Assembly (NCBI GenBank): GCA_964291445.2
Contig: OZ219862.1
Location: forward strand, 930,001 to 994,000
DNA from: JAPOXR01 sp964291445
Lineage (GTDB): Bacteria; Pseudomonadota; Alphaproteobacteria; Rhodobacterales; Rhodobacteraceae
Direction: 5' to 3'
Length of the DNA: 64,000 nucleotides
Part shown: in pieces, positions 50,869 through 61,310 of the stretch
How the letters are laid out: the number at the start of each line of letters is the position of its first letter
Numbering within the stretch: position 1 is the stretch's first letter
Notes under the pieces: generated by a model
The model's database searches: none
What the model was told of the DNA's origin: nothing
Seen by the model: the letters and a program-made list of their open reading frames with translations, nothing else
Translations under genes and position numbers: made by a program

Positions 50869-53800
50869 TCATGCTGCCCACCGCGCCGACAGGATTTCGG
50901 CCTGTTGCAGGACGGTCTGCACGGCGGCATCCTCGAGGTCCGGCGGGTAGCCATGCTTGCGTAGAATGCGCTTGACCAAGACTCGCATTTTGGCCCGCGT
51001 CGATTGTCGGTGTTGCCAATCCACGGTGGCGTTCCCTTTCAGGCTGTTCAAGAGCTTCTGAGCGATGACACGGAGTTGGTCGTTGCCCATCACCTCAACG
51101 GCGCTCTCGTTCTGCGCCAGGGCATCGTAGAAGGAGATTTCCTCCTGGGAGAGCCCCTCCTCCTCGCCACGCTGGTGTGCCGCCCGGATATCCTTGGCAA
51201 GCTTGATCAGTTCCTGGAGGATCTCGGCGGTGGTGATGGCATTGCTGTGGTAGCGGGCGATTGCCTCCTCCAGCCGGTCGGAAAAGGCCCGGGTCTGCAC
51301 GACGTTGATACTGCTTCGTGACCGTAACTCGCCATTGATAAGCTTGCGCAGTGCTTCCATGGCCAGGTTCTTCTTCTCCATCCCCTGAATTTCAGCCAGG
51401 AACTCGTCAGACAGGATGGAGATATCCGGAGCCTCCAGCCCGGCCGACCTGAGAATGTCGACGATCTCGGTCGAGACCACGGCGCGGCTGACGATCTGCT
51501 GCACGGCCAGATCCCGGGCGGCCGACGACATGCCGCCTCCAGGCGTGCTCTTGACCAGCGCCGCCCGAACGGTCTGGAAGAAGCCGACCTCGTCCCGGAT
51601 GTCCCTGGCGGCGTCGCTGGCGGCGGCGAGGGCAAACGCCCTGGTGAGTGCCAGCACCCCGTCGCCGAACCGGCGATGTGCAAGCTTCCTGCCCTCCTCC
51701 GTCGTCTCCCCGGCTGCCTGACGCTGCTGCATCTCGAGGATCCACTCGATCGCTCCGGCAAGGGCGGCCAGCCGCGCCGCCGACGTGCCGGCAAGTCCGC
51801 TCCGGTAGTCGAAGCCATGGAACATGTCGCGCACGATCTCGAATTTCTCCTGCATGACGGCGACGGCCTTGGCCTCGTCGATGCCGGTATGGCCCCGGTC
51901 ACCGCCCGAATACTGTCCGAGGGCCGATTTCAGGCTCTGGGCGATGCCGATATAGTCGACGATGAGACCGGCGGGCTTGTCGCTGAATACCCGGTTGACC
52001 CGCGCAATCGCCTGCATGAGCCCATGGCCCCGCATGGGCTTGTCGACATACATGGTATGCATGCATGGCACGTCGAAGCCGGTCAGCCACATGTCCCGGA
52101 CGATGACCAGCTTGAGCGGATCCTTCGGATCCTTGATCCTCCTGGCCAGGAGGTCCCGGTGCGCCTTGCCGCCGACATGCGGCTGCCATTCCTGCGGATC
52201 CGAGGCGGCGCCGGTCATGACGATCTTGACGCCGCCGCTCTCCTTGTCGTCGCTGTGCCAGTCGGGGCGAAGCCTGATGATCTCGCCGTAGAGGGCAATG
52301 CAGATCCGCCGGCTCATGCAAACGACCATCGCCTTGCCATCCATGCCGGCCACCCGGCTCTCGAAATGTCCTACCAAATCCTCGGCAACCAGGGCGACGC
52401 GCTTCTCGGCGCCGACTACGGCCTCGACCTTGGACCATTTGCGCCGGAGCCGCTCCTGTTCGCTCTCGGCCTCGTCCTCGGTCAGCTCCACGATCTCCTC
52501 GTCGAGTTTCGGCCTCTCCTCTTCGTCGAGTTCGATCCGGGCCAGGCGGCTCTCGTAGTAGATCGGCACCGTTGCCCCGTCCTCCACGCCGCGGTTGATG
52601 TCGTAGACATCAATATACTCGCCGAACACGGCCGGGGTGTTCACGTCCGCCTGCTCGATCGGCGTTCCTGTGAAGCCGATGAAGGAGGCGTTCGGCAATG
52701 CGTCACGCAGATGCTTGGCAAAGCCGTAGGAGATCTCGCCGGTCTTCGACGCCAATTTTGCCCGGAAGCCGTACTGGCTGCGATGCGCCTCGTCGGCGAT
52801 CACCACGACGTTGCGGCGGTCGGTGAGGACCGGGTAGTCGGTCTCGCCGTCCCCGGGTGCGAATTTCTGGATGGTGGTGAACACCACGCCGCCGGAGGGG
52901 CGGGTCAAGACCCGCTTCAGATCCTCCCGGCTGCCGGCCTGAAGGGGTGTCTGGCGCAGCAGGTCGCGACACATGGAGAAGGTGCCGAAGAGCTGGTCAT
53001 CAAGGTCGTTGCGATCGGTGATAACGACGATGGTCGGGTTTTGCATCGCCGGATGGGCGATGATCTGTCCGGCATAGAAGGCCATGAGCAGGCTCTTGCC
53101 GGAGCCCTGGGTGTGCCAGATGACACCGATGCGGCGATCTCCCTCGGGGCTGGTGGCATCGATGGTGCTGCGGGCGGCGTGACGCACGGCGTGGAACTGG
53201 TGATAACCGGCCACGATCTTCACCAACCCGGCGCCGACATCACCAAACACCGTGAAGTGCCGGATAAGCGACAGGAGCCGCTCCTTCTCGAACACGCCCT
53301 TGATCATGACATCGAGTTGCGGGGCACCCGCCGGCGCAACGTCGCTGCCATCCACGGTGCGCCAGGGCATGAAGCGCTCGAGGCTGGCGGTGAGGGAGCC
53401 AAGGCGTGCCTTGATCCCGTCCGAGGTTACGAGCACTGCATTGGTGCGGAACAGGGACGAGATCTGGTTCTTGTAGGTCTGGAGCTGGTTGAAGGCCCCC
53501 TCCAGGGTCGCATTCTCGTCGCCGGGATTCTTCAGTTCCATGACCGCCAGCGGCAGGCCATTGACGAACAGCACGATGTCAGGTCGGCGGTTGTGCTCGT
53601 GCTCGATCACCCTGAACTGATTCACCGCCAGCCAGTCATTGGTGCTGGCATCGGCAAAATCAATCAGCCGAGCGGTCTCCCCGCCGATGCTGCCATCCTC
53701 GCGGGCAACCTCAACCTGCACGCCCTCGACCAGGTAGCGGTGCAGGCGCCGGTTCTCCTCGGTGAGCGAGGGGGTTTCTGTCTGCTCAACCTTGCGCAGC

Positions 53801-54006
53801 ACCTCCTCCAGGGTCTCGTCGGGCAGATGCGGATTGAGGCGCCGAAGCGTGGCTTCAAGGCGCCGAGTCAGAAACACCTGGTCGTGACTGGTGCGCTCGG
53901 GCGAGGAACCATCCGGGGAGATGTCCGGGCCATGCAGAACAGCATAGCCGAGCTCGAAGAGCCATTCGAGAGCAGCATTCTCGACATCGTCTTCGGAGAA
54001 TTTCAT
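50869..54006 (-). CDS. hsdR: Type I restriction enzyme R subunit HsdR
   Basis: 1,045 residues. The N-terminal nuclease domain carries PD-(D/E)xK elements (RRPDIVLFVNGLPLAVMELK, about 140-160). The SF2 motor has motif I TQGSGKSLLMAF, motif Ia/Ib around VVITDRNDLDDQLF, DEAH-type motif II as VIADEAHRSQYG, motif III IGFTGTPIEQ and motif VI QAIARVNRVF. The C-terminal helical part binds the methylase. It translocates DNA and cuts unmethylated DNA at a distance. The ATG overlaps the GIY-YIG gene by 4 bp, so it is last in the composite hsd operon. Confidence 0.96.
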   Translation of the reverse strand: MKFSEDDVENAALEWLFELGYAVLHGPDISPDGSSPERTSHDQVFLTRRLEATLRRLNPHLPDETLEEVLRKVEQTETPSLTEENRRLHRYLVEGVQVEVAREDGSIGGETARLIDFADASTNDWLAVNQFRVIEHEHNRRPDIVLFVNGLPLAVMELKNPGDENATLEGAFNQLQTYKNQISSLFRTNAVLVTSDGIKARLGSLTASLERFMPWRTVDGSDVAPAGAPQLDVMIKGVFEKERLLSLIRHFTVFGDVGAGLVKIVAGYHQFHAVRHAARSTIDATSPEGDRRIGVIWHTQGSGKSLLMAFYAGQIIAHPAMQNPTIVVITDRNDLDDQLFGTFSMCRDLLRQTPLQAGSREDLKRVLTRPSGGVVFTTIQKFAPGDGETDYPVLTDRRNVVVIADEAHRSQYGFRAKLASKTGEISYGFAKHLRDALPNASFIGFTGTPIEQADVNTPAVFGEYIDVYDINRGVEDGATVPIYYESRLARIELDEEERPKLDEEIVELTEDEAESEQERLRRKWSKVEAVVGAEKRVALVAEDLVGHFESRVAGMDGKAMVVCMSRRICIALYGEIIRLRPDWHSDDKESGGVKIVMTGAASDPQEWQPHVGGKAHRDLLARRIKDPKDPLKLVIVRDMWLTGFDVPCMHTMYVDKPMRGHGLMQAIARVNRVFSDKPAGLIVDYIGIAQSLKSALGQYSGGDRGHTGIDEAKAVAVMQEKFEIVRDMFHGFDYRSGLAGTSAARLAALAGAIEWILEMQQRQAAGETTEEGRKLAHRRFGDGVLALTRAFALAAASDAARDIRDEVGFFQTVRAALVKSTPGGGMSSAARDLAVQQIVSRAVVSTEIVDILRSAGLEAPDISILSDEFLAEIQGMEKKNLAMEALRKLINGELRSRSSINVVQTRAFSDRLEEAIARYHSNAITTAEILQELIKLAKDIRAAHQRGEEEGLSQEEISFYDALAQNESAVEVMGNDQLRVIAQKLLNSLKGNATVDWQHRQSTRAKMRVLVKRILRKHGYPPDLEDAAVQTVLQQAEILSARWAA

Positions 54007-54950
54007 GGCGACGCACCGTCATCATCGCTGGTATCTGATGCTTCGGATGATGTTCTGGCCGCCTGCTCGGCTTGCCAATCCCCATAGGTGACATTCGAGT
54101 CTCCGACCTTCCAGGATGTCCTGCCGTTATACTGTCTTCCATGGATTACTGACGACGCGGCGCTGGGGCTGCCAAATGCAACATCTTCGGCAAAGCGCAG
54201 ATGCCCCCGGGCACCGGGCAGGAGTTTCCCGCTCCTAATCAACTGGGCGTGCCGTCTTGAATAGCTGCGGTCAGTTGGACCTGACCAATTCTTCGCAGCG
54301 TCGGAGCCGGCAAGGACAACGAATTCACCATTGATCTCGCGCGCTTGGGCTTCGAGGCTGTGCTTTCTACTCGTCAGCTTGAAAAGTGTTTTGGCGTCGG
54401 TTTGGTCGAATCTGTCATCGGCAGCGACGCTCTTGAGACGCATGAAGTCGAGACCGAGGACGGGAAGGATCAGCCGGAGTTGATCGACAAAGAACTCCAT
54501 ATCCGATTCATCGGCCTCGGGCAGCGGGACAGGGGGCGGTGCTGTCCCGTTGGCGACAGTGACGGTGCCGCTTTCATTGGAAATGGCAATCAGCCGGCTC
54601 TCCAGATAGCGTGCGTGCGCCTTGGTGATGTTCTGGTCCTTGCTGGTCACCACACAGGTGCGCTCCCAGAAATCCTTGTTGCGGTCCTTGGCGTGCTGGA
54701 CGAGGCGTTTGCGCACATTGTCGCTCTCGCCGATGTAGAGCTGCAATGTGTCCGGGTCTTCGGGATCCGGTCCAGTGAGGAAATAGATGCCAGTCCGGTC
54801 AAGCTCCCGGCGTTTGAGAAAGGCAGTCAGGCCGCTGCGTGCCCCGGCCAGCACATGCCCGGTCCAGTTCATGATCTCGGCGGTGATGAGTCCGGGAGCG
54901 GTGCCATCCACCAGGAACAGCCGCACCGATCGTCCCGACGTCGAATTCAT
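54003..54950 (-). CDS. GIY-YIG nuclease domain protein with DUF4357
   Basis: 315 residues. After a short lead (VRLFLVDGTAPGLITAEIMN) the GIY-YIG core runs about 50-135: GIYFLTGPDPEDP, LQLYIGESDNVRKRLVQHAK and the metal-binding Glu in HARYLESRLI. The DUF4357 segment (about 190-280, INGEFVVLAGSDAA, SYSRRHAQLIRSGKLL) follows. Such proteins are found scattered in restriction loci and their role is unproven. The start overlaps the hsdS remnant stop (GCATGA) and the end overlaps hsdR by 4 bp, so it is made as part of the operon. It could supply a second nuclease activity to the type I system, which is inference. Confidence 0.9.
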   Translation of the reverse strand: MNSTSGRSVRLFLVDGTAPGLITAEIMNWTGHVLAGARSGLTAFLKRRELDRTGIYFLTGPDPEDPDTLQLYIGESDNVRKRLVQHAKDRNKDFWERTCVVTSKDQNITKAHARYLESRLIAISNESGTVTVANGTAPPPVPLPEADESDMEFFVDQLRLILPVLGLDFMRLKSVAADDRFDQTDAKTLFKLTSRKHSLEAQAREINGEFVVLAGSDAAKNWSGPTDRSYSRRHAQLIRSGKLLPGARGHLRFAEDVAFGSPSAASSVIHGRQYNGRTSWKVGDSNVTYGDWQAEQAARTSSEASDTSDDDGASP

Positions 54951-55074
54951 GCCACTGCCTCCAGTTTCTTCTCGGCATCAAGGATACGGATTTTGCCAGA
55001 CATGAGCTTCGGAAGGAGAAGGTCGAGGGTCTGCATCAAAAGCGCATGCCCCGCGAATGTCGACACCGAGCTTT
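54947..55074 (-). pseudogene. hsdS 3' remnant
   Basis: The last 25 codons read LDLLLPKLMSGKIRILDAEK and then KLEAVA, stop, matching the tail of the intact hsdS (LLLPKLMSGEIRLRDAEKAV). The two share the 20-base run around GACATGAGCTTCGGAAGG but differ elsewhere, so this is an old relative and not a recent copy. Upstream homology is lost within about 30 codons. The stop overlaps the start of the GIY-YIG gene. The remnant shows that a second specificity gene once stood here. Confidence 0.7.
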
Positions 55075-55236
55075 TCAAGAGGAGGCCACATCTTGCCCAG
55101 GCAAACACAAGCAACCTGTCCTGTTGGAAAGCACTTCTTGTATGGCGCCGCCATCTTCGCTCGTGCACGTTATCTTGGCTCCGGCAGAGCCCCGGTCCGT
55201 GTAATCCACGAGCTTATTCTCGGTGGTCTCGGCCAT
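55075..55236 (-). CDS. Small ORF of unknown function in the hsd locus
   Basis: A 53-codon ATG frame (MAETTENKLVDYTDRGSAG, AKITCTSEDGGAIQEVLS, ending CLPGQDVASS) in the gap between the DUF4411 gene and the hsdS remnant. I do not recognise it, and it has no clear ribosome site. It may be decayed hsdS or other sequence that stayed open by chance. Confidence 0.25.
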   Translation of the reverse strand: MAETTENKLVDYTDRGSAGAKITCTSEDGGAIQEVLSNRTGCLCLPGQDVASS

Positions 55237-55360
55237 CAGGTGGCGAACCTGCCCATCCCCGGAGCGAATCTTGTGCGCACGTGCCCAATCATTTCACGGG
55301 GACCCATGCATCTTGCACAGGCGATATGGTTGAATCGTAGTAACCGACAACCGTTACGGC

Positions 55361-55891
55361 TCATGCAACCGCTCCCGCCCTATCAAAACGCGCTCCCAGT
55401 GCTCGCAGCATGCCAAACACACTTTGCCAAGGAACGCTGAACCCGTCGCAAACATCCGGCAGCTTCACGTCCCTTCTCGATTCAGGGGCAGGCTGTTCGT
55501 TCGTCACAACAGTTGCACCGAGCACTTGCCCGCAAGCCACGAGCCAGCCATCCGCACCTGTCGCGAATTTTGCCTTGGCAGGTTCGTAGTAGTTTGGATG
55601 TCGCTGAACCCACATCATGATTTCAAAATAGGCGCGGGTCAACTCACCGGAGACCATTGGCAGGAAGAACTCGTTCGGCAGGTCGTTCTTCACCCACTGA
55701 AACAGGTCATCGTCACTGCGACCGGCGAGCAACTCGTTTCGCACCCTGTCAACGCTGAAGACCCGACCCTCTCCATGATAGAAAAGCAAGCTCTCCCAGA
55801 ACCCGGGGCACAGATCAAACGCGTAGTACAAGTTCTTTGCGGTGATGAGGACATCGGAGTCCACAAGGTATGTCGTCTGGCCTGCCATCAT
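55361..55891 (-). CDS. DUF4411 family PIN-like protein
   Basis: 176 residues from the ATG at 55891 (a second ATG follows at once). TTYLVDSDVLITAKNLYYAF holds the first acidic residues of a PIN-like fold. VFSVDRVRNELLAGRSDDDL, GADGWLVACGQVLGATVVT and VKLPDVCDGFSVPW are the other family blocks. Family members commonly sit behind an HTH-ImmA/IrrE gene, as here, and the pair behaves like a toxin-antitoxin module by context. The presumed activity is RNase. The start overlaps the upstream gene stop by 4 bp (ATGA). Confidence 0.88.
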   Translation of the reverse strand: MMAGQTTYLVDSDVLITAKNLYYAFDLCPGFWESLLFYHGEGRVFSVDRVRNELLAGRSDDDLFQWVKNDLPNEFFLPMVSGELTRAYFEIMMWVQRHPNYYEPAKAKFATGADGWLVACGQVLGATVVTNEQPAPESRRDVKLPDVCDGFSVPWQSVFGMLRALGARFDRAGAVA

Positions 55892-57033
55892 GAGAGCGGG
55901 ATACCCAGCCTGCCAGCGTAGTCCCGGAACGTTCCACCCCACAGCCCGGTCAGCTCATAGGCTTCCCTGAAACCAATTTCACTTGCCATAGCTGCACGTA
56001 TCACATGGGTCGCGAAAAGCTTGCCAACACGCGCATTCTGGCTGTTATAAAAATTGCCGCCAGCGGATGTCACGCCTGGGCGGTCCGGGTTGATGCAGCT
56101 TTCGTAGAATTCGAAGAAGGCACTGCACTCGATGAGCTTGAGATCCATGGCCCGGCGGGCAGCGACCAGCGGGCTCACCTTGAATAACCGACCAAGCGCC
56201 TCAAAGGGATGCGTTTCCCGCTTCACCTGAAACCAGCGCACCCGCAATTCGCGCGATGGTACAAGGATTTCGGCCGCTGCCAGGTTGCACCAATCTTCCA
56301 CGTCGGTGCCACCGGGAAGCAGCCTGTCGAAACCGGAAAGTCCCTCTTCGCCAAGCCAGATATGTGCCAACTCGTGGGCCAGGGTGAACATTTGAGCGGA
56401 TTTCGCATCGGCACCGTTCACGAATATCAGGGGTGCATAGTCATCCGTGAGTGCAAACCCGCGAAACTCTGTCACGCTCAGGCGCCGGTGCGTGTTGTTG
56501 CCAACGATGCCGTTGATCACGGCCATCACGCCGATCTGCTCAATCATGCGGCGTAACTCACTCACGGCATCCTGCCAACTGCGCACATCCTCCGCCCAAC
56601 CCTCGTCCAGACCGATTGCGCGCCGGATCTCGAGACCCACCGCAACCGGATCGTCGGCAAGACGGGTACTGCCAGCGAAAGTCAATGGTTGACCATCGTT
56701 TTGGACGAGGTGTTCGCGAAGCCATGCTTGGCGCCGCTGCATGGCGTGTAGCGTGTCGATCAGGTCCGGGCTCGCACCGGACCTTGCGGTACCCCTGACG
56801 GAACGGAAGTCGGCAATCGGGAGTGCTTCCTCGGGGGGCTCGCTGAGGAATAGGTAGCCGAACGGTACATGGACGGCGCGAGCAAAGGCATCGAGTTGCT
56901 TCAAGGTCGGTTGAATCTCCCCCCGCTCCCACTCCGGCAGTTTCTTGAACCTCGGGGTCAGATCGTCCTGAGATTTCCCAGCGCGCTCACGCGCCCAGCG
57001 GAGCAGTCCCGGTTTGACGGGTGCGCGGATCAT
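55888..57033 (-). CDS. HTH domain plus ImmA/IrrE family metallo-endopeptidase
   Basis: 381 residues. An XRE-like helix-turn-helix occupies about 8-60 (LRWARERAGKSQDDLTPRF, WERGEIQPTLKQLDAFAR). The zinc peptidase domain follows, with HEXXH as TLAHELAHIWLGEEG (about 205-219) and the third-ligand region CNLAAAEILVPS. Proteins of this build sense a signal and cleave or regulate a partner, often a repressor or toxin. The start lies within the last 4 bases of hsdS, and DUF4411 overlaps the stop by 4 bp, so hsdS, this gene and DUF4411 are translated in series. Confidence 0.92.
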   Translation of the reverse strand: MIRAPVKPGLLRWARERAGKSQDDLTPRFKKLPEWERGEIQPTLKQLDAFARAVHVPFGYLFLSEPPEEALPIADFRSVRGTARSGASPDLIDTLHAMQRRQAWLREHLVQNDGQPLTFAGSTRLADDPVAVGLEIRRAIGLDEGWAEDVRSWQDAVSELRRMIEQIGVMAVINGIVGNNTHRRLSVTEFRGFALTDDYAPLIFVNGADAKSAQMFTLAHELAHIWLGEEGLSGFDRLLPGGTDVEDWCNLAAAEILVPSRELRVRWFQVKRETHPFEALGRLFKVSPLVAARRAMDLKLIECSAFFEFYESCINPDRPGVTSAGGNFYNSQNARVGKLFATHVIRAAMASEIGFREAYELTGLWGGTFRDYAGRLGIPLS

Positions 57034-58271
57034 GTCACAGCCTCGACAGCCTTCTCGGCGTCACGGAGGCGAATTTCGCCGGACATGAGCTTCGGAAGGA
57101 GGAGATCGCGAGTCTGTGCGAGGGAGCGACTTTCGATCTTGGCGCTCTCGATTTTCGCGCGGAAGGGCGAGACAACCTCAGCAAAGGCGGTGAGGATTGC
57201 TTCCCCTGGAAGTACCAGCTCGGTATCAGATACCTCATTGGGCTTCACAGCCGGATAAGCTCCGCCGTGGCCGTCAGCCAAGTTCGCTAACCGTTCAATG
57301 TTGTCTGGTCTGGTTGCAGCGATGTGGACAACATCGCGATAGATCGCTTCGCGCGGAGACAACACCGCGAAGCCGGTGCTTACCGTTAATCCATCTTGCG
57401 AGATGTAGGCGAAAGACCCGTTCCCTGGTCTGGTCGTGCCGACGATGGTGTCACCGGCTCTTGCAATCCTGCGGGCACGGCTTGGCGCTTCTTCCCAAGC
57501 TAGCGTCGTGATGGCGTCAATGTTGCCCCACTTTGCATTCGAGAGGTCTACATACTCGACAAACGGCGGATGATTCCGCGCAGTCCAACTTTGGTGGTTG
57601 GTATCCGCCAGATCGCTTATCGAACAAACTTGCCACCCAACCGGCTTCCCGTCATCGTCCAGCGCGTCGGGAAACAAATCCCAGATTTCCGGGGCGAGGT
57701 ATGGCGCTCGGCCTTCAGCCTTGGCGCGGGTGGGGCCGAAATCGACGAACCAGTCCTTGAAGACCGCCCGCGCCATCGCCTCCAGTGTCTCGTTCATGCG
57801 GCGGTTCAGTTCGATCTTGTCGTCGAGGGATCCAAGTAGCGATACGATTTCTTCCTGCGCAGCGGGCGGCGGGCACGGCACTAGAATGGAGCGGAGGCTC
57901 CGTTGAGATAGCTTCGGAATGGTCGAACCCGTGATGTAGCCCGAAATGTCGCTGGAGTTGATGGCGTATTTCAGAAATAGCGTGGCAGTATCGGAGTCGC
58001 CCCTGAGAATGTGGGCGTGATTATTCACCCAGAACTGCCCTTTGGCCATGAATGCGATGTCCTCGTTCCGGCTACGTAGGTTCTCTCCATCCTCGGCAAC
58101 GAGAAGAAATGTGCCGTCGAAAATGAAGTCATCGACATAGTCAACGATCCCTTGCGCGCCGTAGTAGGGATAGGACCCAGGTTTGCGGTCGGCGGCCTTC
58201 ACGGGAACGCGTCGCGCATCGTGGTTTACCGACATTTCTCCCAGTTCTCGAAGAGGATAGGAAGAAGCCAT
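57030..58271 (-). CDS. hsdS: Type I restriction enzyme specificity subunit HsdS
   Basis: 413 residues with two target-recognition domains separated and ended by conserved helices. The central spacer shows LLGSLDDKIELNRRMNETLE and AVFKDWFVDFGPTRAKAEG, and the C-terminal spacer ends LLLPKLMSGEIRLRDAEKAV. Both helices set the distance between the two half-sites of the recognised sequence. HsdS with two HsdM forms the methyltransferase. It starts 2 bp after hsdM. The recognition sequence cannot be predicted by eye. Confidence 0.95.
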   Translation of the reverse strand: MASSYPLRELGEMSVNHDARRVPVKAADRKPGSYPYYGAQGIVDYVDDFIFDGTFLLVAEDGENLRSRNEDIAFMAKGQFWVNNHAHILRGDSDTATLFLKYAINSSDISGYITGSTIPKLSQRSLRSILVPCPPPAAQEEIVSLLGSLDDKIELNRRMNETLEAMARAVFKDWFVDFGPTRAKAEGRAPYLAPEIWDLFPDALDDDGKPVGWQVCSISDLADTNHQSWTARNHPPFVEYVDLSNAKWGNIDAITTLAWEEAPSRARRIARAGDTIVGTTRPGNGSFAYISQDGLTVSTGFAVLSPREAIYRDVVHIAATRPDNIERLANLADGHGGAYPAVKPNEVSDTELVLPGEAILTAFAEVVSPFRAKIESAKIESRSLAQTRDLLLPKLMSGEIRLRDAEKAVEAVT

Positions 58272-58273
58272 CG

Positions 58274-59812
<1,539 letters not shown>

Positions 59813-59832
59813 CCGGGTCTGACCTGTGCCCT

Positions 59833-59861
59833 GCTATGCCCTACTACTACAACAGCATAGC
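59833..59861. promoter_or_regulatory. Inverted repeat upstream of hsdM
   Basis: GCTATGC at 59833-59839 and GCATAGC at 59855-59861, a perfect 7-bp inverted repeat with a 15-base spacer, centred about 35 bp before the hsdM ATG. The position fits an operator or promoter-overlapping site for the whole locus. The HTH-ImmA protein encoded in the operon is a candidate binder. Confidence 0.4.
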
Positions 59862-59967
59862 TGGAGGCCAAGTCAATCAGCGCGGCACTGTTCACTGTCC
59901 ATTGTTCCTCAAGAGGAACGGAAACAACCCGGACCGGAACGCTGCCCGGTCCGGGTCGGATGCATGC

Positions 59968-61167
59968 CTACAGGCCGAAATCGATCGGCATGGTCACGCG
60001 GTCAAGGATGCCGAGCTCGAAATCGGCGCCGCCCTTCAGGTAGCCGATGAGCACGACGGTGCGGTTGCCGTCACGGCATTGCGGCGTCGGGTCGGCACAG
60101 AAGCTGATCGGGCCGGAGGCCAGGCCTTCATAGTTCTCGATGCCGGCAATGGCGTCGCGGATGGCGACACGGTCGGCAGCCAGATCGGCGTCGGCGGTCG
60201 AGATGTCGGCATTGTTCAGCGCGATCTCGACGATGCGGATCAGATCCCAGGCCTGGCTGAAATCGTGGTCGATCTTCTCGACGCCGTAGCGCTCGCGCAC
60301 CATGTTGTTGAACTCCACCGCGATCGGCCTGGTGTCGCTGTCGGAATAGGCGGCGGTGTAGAAGACGCCCTTGATGGCGTCACCGGCCATGCCCGGTACC
60401 GGGGCGTTGGAGGCGACCGAGTTGGCCACGCGCTTGACCTCGGCCGGAATGCCGACCTCGTAGGACTGGACCAGCGCCCGCGCCATCGGCTCCTGCAGGG
60501 CGGCGATGTAGAGGGCATCGACATCCATGGCCTTGATCTTCAGCATGTGGCTGCGGAAGTCGATCTCCTTCTCCTGCACCTGCGCCCAGTAGGCGGGCTC
60601 GGCGCCGAACTGCGCCGCCATCTGCTCGCGCAGACCCTCGGCATCGGCGACGGCGGCGGCGTCGGAGGCAAACACGTAGGCGATGTTGGTGCCGATCGTC
60701 TCGCCGATATACTTGGCGGCGACGCCCTTGTAGTAGCGGGCCGAGATCGGCACGCGGAAGACCCACTCCGAACCCTTGAGGGTGATCTTGTCCGAGGTCG
60801 AGTGCGGAATGATGTGCGGCACCATGGCCTGGGCGGTGACGTCGACCATCGGCAGGGTCACCGACGAGCAGGAGGAGCCGATGACCAGATGCACGTTGTC
60901 CTGGTAGGCGAACTTGTTGGCATTGGCCACGCCCTTGTCGGACTTGCACTCGTCATTGAGCAGGATCAGCTCGATCATGTTGCCATTGATGCCGCCGGCG
61001 GCGTTGATGGCGTCGAACTCGTCCTGCATCATCTGGCCGTATTTCTGGCCGTTCTCCGAGATCATCCGCATCGAGGTGCCGATGCGGATATCGCCGGCCA
61101 GCACTGCCGACGCCGTCATCGAGGCGATGATGGTGGCGGCGGCGCCGAGTTTGGTCATGGTACTCAT
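59968..61167 (-). CDS. Branched-chain amino acid-type ABC transporter substrate-binding protein
   Basis: 399 residues from the ATG at 61167, with a GGAGG site 5 bases upstream. A Sec signal peptide is evident (KLGAAATIIASMTASAVLAG, cleavage after VLA). The mature protein is a type I periplasmic binding fold of the LivJ class (ISENGQKYGQMMQDEFDAIN, GGINGNMIELILLNDECKSD, VHLVIGSSCSSVTLPMVDV). Two Cys (near DECKSD and FCADPTPQC) could form disulfides. It captures amino acids or related ligands in the periplasm. The matching permease and ATPase genes are missing apart from a permease stump upstream, so it may be an orphan. Confidence 0.92.
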   Translation of the reverse strand: MSTMTKLGAAATIIASMTASAVLAGDIRIGTSMRMISENGQKYGQMMQDEFDAINAAGGINGNMIELILLNDECKSDKGVANANKFAYQDNVHLVIGSSCSSVTLPMVDVTAQAMVPHIIPHSTSDKITLKGSEWVFRVPISARYYKGVAAKYIGETIGTNIAYVFASDAAAVADAEGLREQMAAQFGAEPAYWAQVQEKEIDFRSHMLKIKAMDVDALYIAALQEPMARALVQSYEVGIPAEVKRVANSVASNAPVPGMAGDAIKGVFYTAAYSDSDTRPIAVEFNNMVRERYGVEKIDHDFSQAWDLIRIVEIALNNADISTADADLAADRVAIRDAIAGIENYEGLASGPISFCADPTPQCRDGNRTVVLIGYLKGGADFELGILDRVTMPIDFGL

Positions 61168-61199
61168 GGTATCCTCCGGTTGTTGTGAATTGGCGGTTG

Positions 61200-61310
61200 T
61201 CATGCCTTGACCTTGGCCAGGCGGCCCATCAGCCCGGTGGGGCGGACCATCAGCACGAAGATCAGGAGCAGGAACGCGTAGATGTCCTCGAGGAGAGTCG
61301 ACCTGCCGGT
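61200..61310 (-). pseudogene. LivH/LivM-type permease, 3' stump
   Basis: About 30 codons, LEDIYAFLLLIFVLMVRPTG and LMGRLAKVKA, stop at 61200-61202. This is the last membrane segment and tail typical of branched-chain amino acid ABC permeases (RPTGLxGR). Homology stops abruptly near 61300 and the preceding sequence is unrelated. The rest of the permease and the ATPase genes have been deleted. The stop overlaps an ATG 36 bp before the binding-protein start. Confidence 0.75.

Noticed and set aside
51676..54087. An 803-codon plus-strand frame opposite hsdR
   Set aside because: Antisense reading of hsdR, whose helicase motifs are complete on the minus strand. The mirrored composition explains the openness.
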